Source: Stentor roeselii (taxonomy: Eukaryota > Ciliophora > Heterotrichea > Heterotrichida > Stentoridae). From it: a stretch of DNA of 64,000 nt. This document shows, one piece after another, positions 57,230 through 64,000 of the stretch. Position 1 is the stretch's first letter. Every line of letters begins with the position of its first letter. The notes under the pieces were generated by a model that saw nothing but the letters and a program-made list of their open reading frames with translations, was not told the origin of the DNA and made no database searches. The stretch lies in the NCBI GenBank assembly GCA_006503475.1, contig RSEH01000137.1, forward strand, positions 1 through 64,000, written 5' to 3'. The translations under genes were made by a program, and so were the position numbers.

Positions 57230-58954
57230 CTACACTATCGTGTTCTTTCTAATCAACTTACTAGAAACAGGAGGTTTTTTCTTATCTGAAGGTCCTTTCG
57301 GGGACTTTTGAACTGCCAATTTCGGACTGTTCAAGAATTTCGGACTTCCAATCCTGTCAATTTTAGAAGGTTCAGGACTTGTATATATTGGACTGCTTGG
57401 AATGCTACGATGTGCTTTCAATTCTCTTTCTTTTATCTTTCCGATTTCGAATGGGGTTTGATTGTAAATAAAGTCATCTAGTTTGATGAAGCCTCCGCCG
57501 ACTCTGATTGAAATTTCAGAATTTTCTGCTTTTAGAACTACTCTTTTCGTGCCGAATAAGTATACTCCAGAAGAGATTCTTATGAAAGGGACTTCAATTG
57601 GAAAAGGACTGGAATTTATAAAACTTGCTAGTTGGTTATCAATGTAATCGTTTCTTATTGGAACATAAACAACTTTCAGTCTTTGAAGCCTGTCAAGTGA
57701 CTCCCTCATCAAAACATTTTCCAAGTCCTTATCCTTCAAATAAAGCAACACCTTACCCAAGAGTCTCTGAATCATCAAGTAATTTTCAGCAATATCTAAA
57801 AATCCAGAACTCATCAACTGGTTCTCATGAATAATTTTTTCCTCAAGTTTATTCGCCAATTCACAGAAGTCTTTCGAGTCCTGAAGCAGTTTCAAGTTCT
57901 GTTCAGTGAGAAGTGTGAAAGAAAGAGTATTCACATGAGAGTTATTATAACTTTTGCTTTGAAGTTCCAAGTAATTATTTTGCAAAGATATCAAATCTGC
58001 CTTTAAATGCGAGTAGTCTTCACAAAGTTGCTTGTTATGAGAGATCAATGAAGACTTTTCAGCAAAAAGTGATTTTAAACTGGACTCGTAGTAGTTTGAT
58101 GCGGTTTTTAATTCAATTTGAAGAGAGGTGATTGATTCTTGAGACTTTTTCAAGTCGTTTTTTAGTTTTTGTAATTGACTCTCGAGTTCTTCGACGTAAT
58201 GAGATTGGGTCTCTGAACTGATCATTGAAGTTGTGAGGAAGATCACTTCGTGTTTTAATTCGTTTAGGTCTGTTGTTAGTTCTAGGTTTTTTTTTTGAAG
58301 AGTTAAAATTTTTTGTCTTAAATCGTCGTTTTCTTTTGTTAGGTTTTGGAAGTTTTGTTGATATTCCTCTAAAATCTTCTCAAACCCGTCAGAAATCCCA
58401 TTTCCTTCAACTTTCCCATAATTATCATCAACCTTCTTCTGAAACTCAACAACCTCCATATTTTTCATCTGTTGAATTTGCAATCTTAATGCACAAATCT
58501 CATTTTCCTTCGCTTTTTTAAAATCCTCAAAAACTTCTTCAAACTTTTCCTGATTCTGTAGTCTAAGTGTAAGATTTTTATTCTGTTCAACTCTGAAATT
58601 TATTTCATTCTGCATTTTTTCCTTGTTAAGCAAGAAAGACCTGCAAGTTTTTGTAAATTCTTGTCGCATTTTTTCATTTTTAGATTGTTCTTCAATGACT
58701 TCTTGTTTCGACTTGTTTAACTGGGAACAGAGATGATCATAGACCTTTAACTTCTGGTTTATTCCAATCAGCATGCACTTCAAAGACTTTTGAAGTTGAG
58801 GGGAAAGGTCAACAGGGTCGTAGATTGGAAGGCTTTCGAAGGATGACAAGTCTGATGGGGAATATTTTTGATATTGAGTGTTTGATGAAAGGTCGAGGAT
58901 TGAGTCTAGTGTTTTGTGAGACTCTATTGAAAACTGCTCGAAATCGAGTGACAT
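57230..58954 (-). CDS. long coiled-coil protein
   Basis: 574 residues. Coiled coil from about 55 to 400 with breaks (EKMQNEINFRVEQNKNLTL, DLRQKILTLQKKNLELTTD). Then a small globular part (about 425-510, VPFIRISSGVYLFGTKRVVL) and a Ser/Pro/Lys-rich tail (SSPIYTSPEPSKIDR). The globular part has a beta-strand pattern and may be a binding module; family not recognised. Stop is TAG. Confidence 0.75.
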   Translation of the reverse strand: MSLDFEQFSIESHKTLDSILDLSSNTQYQKYSPSDLSSFESLPIYDPVDLSPQLQKSLKCMLIGINQKLKVYDHLCSQLNKSKQEVIEEQSKNEKMRQEFTKTCRSFLLNKEKMQNEINFRVEQNKNLTLRLQNQEKFEEVFEDFKKAKENEICALRLQIQQMKNMEVVEFQKKVDDNYGKVEGNGISDGFEKILEEYQQNFQNLTKENDDLRQKILTLQKKNLELTTDLNELKHEVIFLTTSMISSETQSHYVEELESQLQKLKNDLKKSQESITSLQIELKTASNYYESSLKSLFAEKSSLISHNKQLCEDYSHLKADLISLQNNYLELQSKSYNNSHVNTLSFTLLTEQNLKLLQDSKDFCELANKLEEKIIHENQLMSSGFLDIAENYLMIQRLLGKVLLYLKDKDLENVLMRESLDRLQRLKVVYVPIRNDYIDNQLASFINSSPFPIEVPFIRISSGVYLFGTKRVVLKAENSEISIRVGGGFIKLDDFIYNQTPFEIGKIKERELKAHRSIPSSPIYTSPEPSKIDRIGSPKFLNSPKLAVQKSPKGPSDKKKPPVSSKLIRKNTIV

Positions 58955-59269
58955 TTATTTGGAAAAATTTGATTTTTTAGAGGTTTGCATGATTTAATGG
59001 GGTTTAGATGTTTTAGGAGAGAAGGAGTAAATGGAGTATTATGGTGATGGGATTAAGGGTAAAGGAATTATGTTGATTTCATGGTATTGATAAGATGAAT
59101 CTATAGTTTAACTTCAATTGATTGGTCTCATTAAAACTTTAGTATCAGTAGTAAAACTAATTGATTGATCAAAATGTATAATTAAATGAATAACTCACTA
59201 TTCAAATCAATATAATCAATATTTAAGCCGTTCATAGTTAATACTGAATAACAAAAATGATCATGTTAT
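58955..59269. other. intergenic, nothing seen
   Basis: 315 bases, AT-rich. The part next to 58954 is G/T-rich on the plus strand, as upstream of other minus-strand genes. Confidence 0.4.
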
Positions 59270-59814
59270 CTAAAGTTTTATGCCCAACAATTTCAAAACC
59301 TCTTGAGTTATATCCCGGCCTTGTGCATGCATATTGAGGAGATTACCAACTGCAGCTGTATCTTGACGATTTCCTACAGGATTATTATCTCTTCTGTTAA
59401 TTGCTTCATTTAAAAATTGACCAGGAATTATACCTGAAAATCGTTCTTTTAGTACTTCTGGAATCGGACAATTATCGCCGAAGATAAAAGCTCTCTGAAA
59501 GATTTTAAAGTCTCCGGACTCTTGACTAATATCTGATGGCCTGTCAACTCTCTCTGATGGCCTGTCAACTCTCACAGGTGGGACTTTGTTATCAAATCTT
59601 TCTTTCGGTTTCTCATCAAAAAGAACGTAAATTTCTTGACCATCTACTAAGTTAAGAATATTTCCTCTGAGCACATCATTTCTGAGTAAAGCTTAAATGA
59701 AATATCTTCATTCAAATAATCCTTCACATTTTCATTGAGTTTGTTGAGGCTTATGTTTTTTTTTACAAGTAATTCAAAGATTTCCTCTGTTATAACAATG
59801 ATGCATTTGATCAT
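59270..59814 (-). CDS. ubiquilin-like paralogue 3 (one-base frameshift near 59685)
   Basis: Starts MIKCIIVITEEIFELLV at 59814; the frame stretches further up but only to a TTG. Near 59680-59690 the frame must shift by one base ('cagaaatgatg') to go from FKLYSE to NDVLRGNILNLVDGQEIYVL, which aligns with the ubiquitin-like fold of the 7341 and 60166 genes. The rest (about 180 residues in total) ends at TAG and differs from its paralogues, with a duplicated VDRPSER/VDRPSDI block from an 18-bp direct repeat. Assembly error or real decay cannot be separated here. Confidence 0.6.
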
Positions 59815-60165
59815 TTTATTTGAGTTAGAGTGCTTTATGACAAACTGAATACTCAAGTGCTCTGATTTTATCTTGATTAAAATATTTAGGATGGACTCAA
59901 ATTTTGATATAGCCCAGCCTTAATCATCACTATTTAAAGTTTTTAAATATATGAATCAAACATGAAGATATAAGAAAAATGATAATTTATTATTTGAATA
60001 GAATGGATGAAATAATTATCCAGATGTTTAAAAATTATCCCCATAATCTCATCAATTTCCAACAAATCTTTGTAAATCTCTATAATGCTTCTATTAAACA
60101 TCTGGGGATTTTCAAATATTTAATGAATAAAACGATTTTAAATCTTAAGCAATTCTAAAGTAAGT
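59815..60165. other. intergenic, left part of duplicated segment
   Basis: 351 bases matching about 7010-7340. No gene. Confidence 0.5.
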
Positions 60166-61165
60166 CTATTTATTGTTGAAGGAATTCATAAGCTGACTAA
60201 AATCCATATTTCCAGCACCAGAACCGCTTTCATTGTAACCCTGACCTAAAAGCATACTATAGAGGTTACCACAAATATTTGAATAGCCTTGGGGATCAGT
60301 TTTAATCATCTGCTCATTCAGTTTCAATGCCGACTGCATAAGTTGTGGATTTGATACAAATATTCCCATGAAGTTCTGTATTAAATTCATATTCCCACCC
60401 TGCTGGCCATTAAAAGGTTGATTTGCTTGATTATTTGGAAATGGAATTGAAAAGCTAGAAGGTTGAGTAGAGTGATTCATAGAATTGACGACAGTATTCT
60501 GAACTGGGGGCTTTTTTGAGTTGTTTTCTTCTGGGTTTTCTGGTAAATTGTCTAAAATGATGTAAAGTATTTGATTATCTTGTAGATTTAGAGGGTCTTT
60601 GTACAAGTAATTTTCATCGATACATATTTTGAAAGGAATATTTACTGATATCATTGACTTGCACTTTTGTATTAAGTCAGAGAGTTTGATATTCTTTGAG
60701 ACTTTTAATTCAAAAGTTTGTTCGGTGATTACAACGATGCATTTCAAGTGAACACTCATTTATATAAAATTATAGAATATATAGACATTTATATTTACTA
60801 TATAGTCAACTTTTCATCAGAAAACAGAATTTAGAGTAGCCAAGTTTTAATTACCTCAAAGATTTACATTTAAATCAGTCAAGGTAAATGTTATCTTTAT
60901 TTTTTTCTGATTTTGATTGAAGTTATTTGAATTCTGATAAATATTTGATTATTATCACTAGTGAATAAGTATGATGATCAATTAAATATAAACAAATAAT
61001 CTTCAACATATATATTTTACTCTTTTGGTAAGGAAGATATCTTATTCGACTTGTGAAATTTTATAAGATAAAGAATTTAAATATTCGAAAAAATTCAAAG
61101 TAATTATTGCATAATCTTTCAAAGTTAAATCAATATCTTTACCTTATATAAATGACCAGCATCCA
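59840..61165. repeat. segmental duplication, copy 2 (partner 7010-8340)
   Basis: Same-orientation match to 7010-8340, including gene, both flanks and small shared words. Both ends are gradual, so exact limits are uncertain by some tens of bases. Confidence 0.8.
60166..60759 (-). CDS. small ubiquilin-like protein, copy 2
   Basis: 197 residues, same length as the gene at 7341-7934 and identical over most of the ubiquitin-like part (SDLIQKCKSMISVNIPFKI). Differences cluster in the C-terminal third (NLIQNFMGIFVSNPQLMQ against NPQLMQLGMQMSEKM). The higher divergence after residue 120 suggests relaxed or different selection there. No UBA domain. Stop is TAA. Confidence 0.75.
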   Translation of the reverse strand: MSVHLKCIVVITEQTFELKVSKNIKLSDLIQKCKSMISVNIPFKICIDENYLYKDPLNLQDNQILYIILDNLPENPEENNSKKPPVQNTVVNSMNHSTQPSSFSIPFPNNQANQPFNGQQGGNMNLIQNFMGIFVSNPQLMQSALKLNEQMIKTDPQGYSNICGNLYSMLLGQGYNESGSGAGNMDFSQLMNSFNNK

Positions 61166-62096
61166 GTATCAAAAATTTTCCTTGATAGCACTCTAATTCT
61201 GTTCATTTTAACAAATGTGAAAAAAAAAGGAATAATTGAATCGTTGAAAATGAGTTAAATTTTTATGTTTCAGGCGATTTGTTTTGTTTTTTGTTGGTTG
61301 GACTGGAATTATCGCTATTAAAACTAAAGTATTATTTCAATCTATACTTATCAACTTTTATTTTCTGCTGGAAACTTGTTTAGAAGGGTTTTCGTTGATT
61401 TTAAATTAATGTTCAAGTATATATGGTAAAGAATAAGACTATCTTAACCTATTATATTTACTCGCATCATTGCCAAATGTACCCGGTGATTATTATAACT
61501 CTTGTCTGATCGATTTTGATTATTCAGTTACCCAAGTTACTAAGAATATTTGAGATTTCGATTTTTTCCTCTGAACTACATTTTTTTATAAATTTGAGTT
61601 AACAAAAGAGAGATTAACTTTTATTTCCTACATTAGTTTAGCTTAATATCTATAACTACTTTGATATCTAACAATTACAAATATTCATTAATGATTTATT
61701 CAGTCTAAGTTTGAATATATGCTGATAGACTTTTGATATTAATAGAGATATCAGTAAAATCCGTTTGAATTTACTACTCAAATCTTATTCCACTTGATGA
61801 AACATTAAACACTATTGTGAATTCAATTATATCTAAAATAAACTAAAAAATTCTCATCAATTCTAACTTCATTAAAAATTCTAAAAATTAAAACAAAACA
61901 AATAAAACTTTTACAAATGACCAAAAAAAACTCCTAAAAATTCTCTCCAAACCATCCACCTCCTAAATTAACCAAATCCCAAAATTGAAAAAATAAAACA
62001 CCTCCAAAAAATATCCCCAAATCCCAACCTAAACCCTAAAAAATCCAAACTCCTCTCAAAACTGAAAAATCTAATAAAATCTTAAATTTTAATTCA
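60760..62096. other. long intergenic region
   Basis: 1337 bases. The left 400 belong to the duplicated segment. 61200-61900 is AT-rich with no ORF. 61915-62090 is C/A-rich and G-poor on the plus strand (many CCTAAA and CCAAA words) although it lies downstream of a minus-strand gene. No RNA gene recognised. Confidence 0.45.
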
Positions 62097-62882
62097 CTAC
62101 CGAAGAAAAATCGACGGCGACGGAGTCCCTTCAGGCAAAGCCTCCCTCCTCAAGCTTTCCTTAGTCTGTCTGACCTGTTCCACAGCAGGAAGTCGATCTC
62201 TAATAGGTCTCATTTCGACTGGTCTAGGTACAAAAAACTGTTTATTCATTTCATTATCCCGATCAGAAAAATCAAAATTAACAATTTTCGGCGACATAAA
62301 CAAAAGTGGGTCTAAAATATCCCCAGGAATAACTTTCACCTGATTTTTCCCTTCTTTTTTTTTTCCTTTACATTCAGGAATTCCATTCTTTTTCGCAAGT
62401 GACTTAAACCTGTTCTTTACGCTATTTTCAGTTCTTCCTTTCATTCTTTTCGCGATGTCGCTCCATCGATTACCGAATTCTTGATGAAGCTGAAAAAGTA
62501 ACTCGTCTTCTTCTTCTGACCAGTTTCCTTTGATGAGGGAAGGGTCGACGTGATTGAACCAGCGCTCTCGGCAGTGTCTTCCTTGACGGACTTTTGCACC
62601 GTCATGGATCATTGCGTTTAACTCTTTCGCAATGCCGCTCCAGGCTTTTGCCCCTCGGGAAGAAACGATTTTTAAAAGAATTTCGTCTTCCATTGAAGTC
62701 CAACCTTGACGGTTTATTTGCTGGTCTGGAAGGACTTCGCATGTAAGAGGACGAAGAAGTGGCTTGAAGTCGTTTTCGATGTAGTTTGCTACGCACGGGA
62801 CTAACCAGATGTCACCCTCGATGTGGAACTGCTGGTTTATTGAGTCTTTTAGTTGCTCTCGAAGATAGGTGCCTATGTCCAT
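62097..62882 (-). CDS. R2R3-type Myb DNA-binding protein
   Basis: 261 residues. Two Myb repeats: R2 at about 60-115 (GWTSMEDEILLKIVSSRG, then AWSGIAKELN and RQGRHCRERWFNHVDP) and R3 at about 116-170 (KGNWSEEEDELLFQLHQEFG, NRWSDIAKRMKGRTENSVKN). The regularly spaced Trp residues and the RTENSVKNRF recognition helix are intact, so DNA binding is expected. R2R3 proteins of this type include c-Myb relatives that control cell-cycle genes. The rest is basic. Stop is TAG. Confidence 0.9.
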   Translation of the reverse strand: MDIGTYLREQLKDSINQQFHIEGDIWLVPCVANYIENDFKPLLRPLTCEVLPDQQINRQGWTSMEDEILLKIVSSRGAKAWSGIAKELNAMIHDGAKVRQGRHCRERWFNHVDPSLIKGNWSEEEDELLFQLHQEFGNRWSDIAKRMKGRTENSVKNRFKSLAKKNGIPECKGKKKEGKNQVKVIPGDILDPLLFMSPKIVNFDFSDRDNEMNKQFFVPRPVEMRPIRDRLPAVEQVRQTKESLRREALPEGTPSPSIFLR

Positions 62883-63320
62883 AGATTTATTTGAGGTTAA
62901 TATTTAAAGTTTTGTGATTCGGTTGGGATTTTTACCGATTTTTGAGATAATTAATATTTAGAACTTGGAATGCTGGAAATATGAATTTTGAATATGGAAG
63001 AAGTGATCAACAAAAAAACTTTCCCAAAAAAATACAAATTTTACCTTTTTTTACACTAGAAAATATTCTAGAACATAAATGAACTTCAAAGGGTAGTCAT
63101 AAAATAAATTCCATCAAACCTATGCCTGAGTGATAATTATTTTCAGAAAAATATTCAAATATACAACCATTTCTCTAAAATACTCAAAATTTTAGATTAT
63201 TTGATGAAACTTCTGAATAAACATAATCCAATATATCAAATATATATATCCTTTTCCAGCAAATTCTTGCAAGAATATCTTCAACTAATAAAACATCCTC
63301 AAATATATCATAAAACAAAA
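62883..63320. other. divergent intergenic region
   Basis: 438 AT-rich bases. An upstream in-frame ATG at 63204 could extend the next gene, but the sequence there is low in coding character. Confidence 0.4.
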
Positions 63321-63566
63321 ATGGAACGAAAAGTCAATTCAACAAAGCAATCTCCAGGCGGGAATTCATTTGTTAATCTTGGCTGGCAAGAGAAAAGTGA
63401 AGCACCCCAGCCTGTCCCTGAATCATCCTCATCCGATTTTCAAAGCCGTTTATCCCAAATCCTAAAAAACGAGGAAAAGCGAAAGATCCTAACAAAAAAA
63501 GAAGTAAAAACCTCAGTTAAAGTAAACAAGCCTCCAGGAGGTTCAAACAACTTTTTCTTCGGTTAA
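63321..63566 (+). CDS. small PPGG-motif protein (HN1/Jupiter-like)
   Basis: 81 residues from ATG 63321 (MERKVNSTKQSPGGNSFVN); the same frame continues upstream to 63204. Two copies of a Pro-Gly-Gly motif flank it: SPGGNSFVNLGW near the start and KPPGGSNNFFFG at the end. Such (P)PGGxSxxxFG motifs characterise HN1/Jupiter microtubule-associated proteins. The protein is short, polar and probably disordered. Its stop is 9 bases from the convergent neighbour. Stop is TAA. Confidence 0.65.
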   Translation: MERKVNSTKQSPGGNSFVNLGWQEKSEAPQPVPESSSSDFQSRLSQILKNEEKRKILTKKEVKTSVKVNKPPGGSNNFFFG

Positions 63567-63575
63567 TAGCATAAT

Positions 63576-64000
63576 CTAATTAATCTCAGAATAAAACTCG
63601 CAATCTTTACAAAAAACAACGATTTTGTCGATATGATTAAAAGTGAAAGGAATATTCTTGCAAATGACTTGATGATCGATGTATTTATTCCTAATCATTT
63701 GAATCAAGTTGACACTATTCAAGACTACAGCCTGAGAAGTGATTTTAAAGAAGCAATTCGCGAAAGAACAATAAAAGTTGACATCGTCATTTGTTTTTAT
63801 CATCCCGGGGCACACCAGCGTCGGACATTGCAACACGAAAGCCTCGTAATTAAAACAAGGGTCAGGAAAATCATCGAAATAATCTTCAGGGTCGTCGTTT
63901 TCTTCGTTGTTTGTTGACAAGTTGATTAAATCGTTCACGTCTATTTCATCGTAATAACCCTCGTTTCGAAGGTGAATGTATTTGAAGTACTCACTGTCTT
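63576..64000 (-). CDS. RPA-interacting protein (RPAIN)-like, 5' end cut by window
   Basis: The frame is open from the window edge (DSEYFKYIHLRNEGYYDEID...) to TAA at 63576; 140 residues are visible, and the start lies beyond 64000. The C-terminal Cys cluster (LQCPTLVCPGM, FYCSFANCFF, then VVFCKDCEFYSEIN) resembles the RPAIN zinc-binding domain, which carries replication protein A into the nucleus. A GTG at 63938 is not the start because the frame continues upstream of it. Confidence 0.6.
   Translation of the reverse strand, partial: DSEYFKYIHLRNEGYYDEIDVNDLINLSTNNEENDDPEDYFDDFPDPCFNYEAFVLQCPTLVCPGMIKTNDDVNFYCSFANCFFKITSQAVVLNSVNLIQMIRNKYIDHQVICKNIPFTFNHIDKIVVFCKDCEFYSEIN

Noticed and set aside
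45272-59814. Programmed +1 frameshifting as in Euplotes
   Set aside because: Euplotes shifts occur at AAA-stop sites; here the breaks are away from stops and all fit one missing base in a short run.
1-64000. UGA read as Trp throughout, as in Blepharisma
   Set aside because: Long genes contain many TGG and no in-frame TGA, and the TGA ending Prp18 (34648) would otherwise run some 300 bases into the next gene. Only the MORN gene at 47555 remains open to this reading.
1-64000. tRNA, rRNA, CRISPR or transposon
   Set aside because: No cloverleaf with a T-loop consensus, no rRNA core sequence, no spaced identical repeats and no transposase or reverse-transcriptase motif were found by eye on either strand.

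Overview
The window looks like macronuclear DNA of a heterotrich ciliate, most likely Stentor or a close relative (inference). It is AT-rich and gene-dense, with about 40 protein genes on both strands and many gene ends only 10-20 bases apart. The only ordinary introns I can place are seven, and all are exactly 15 nt, GT...AG, with an A at intron position 10. Tiny introns of this kind are known from heterotrichs. TAA and TAG end almost every gene, TGA ends four, and Trp is written TGG in every long reading frame, so the code appears standard rather than the UGA=Trp code of Blepharisma.

Layout. 1-9.7 kb: a 2000-residue surface protein with LamG-like and Cys-rich modules, a small ubiquilin-like gene and a B-box/kelch gene. 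9.99-11.63 kb: the most unusual locus, a gene whose middle 1.14 kb is a tandem array of about 65 units of 14-16 nt. Nearly every unit begins GT (three begin GC), ends AG and has A six bases from its 3' end, which is the signature of the ordinary introns here. The units abut directly or are separated by single codons. 11.9-31.7 kb: housekeeping and regulatory genes (DDX24/Mak5-like helicase, a CXC-domain protein, cyclin B, a kinase/pseudokinase pair, a large TPR protein, dynein light intermediate chain, a coiled-coil protein, a CAMK-like kinase, a SAPS phosphatase subunit, a FYVE-like protein). 31.7-45 kb: J-domain protein, Frizzled-like secreted protein, Prp18 splicing factor with an internal heptad-repeat block, RIB43A-like fragment, LMBR1-like membrane protein, BTB protein, PHD protein, CDPK, and a FRAG1-like membrane protein. 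45-50.6 kb: a three-gene MORN-repeat cluster in which one copy has a one-base frameshift and one has two in-frame TGA codons. 50.8-58.9 kb: flavin monooxygenase (frameshifted), sphingomyelin-synthase-like protein, coiled-coil proteins and a CAMK-like kinase. 59.2-61.2 kb: two more ubiquilin-like genes, one inside a segment of about 1.3 kb duplicated from 7.0-8.3 kb. 62-64 kb: R2R3 Myb protein, a small PPGG-motif protein and a partial RPAIN-like gene.

No rRNA, tRNA, CRISPR array or recognisable transposon was seen. The genes are independent eukaryotic units, not operons. A thread linking several of them is splicing: 15-nt introns, the intron array, and Prp18, the factor that in yeast matters least when the branch point is very close to the 3' splice site.
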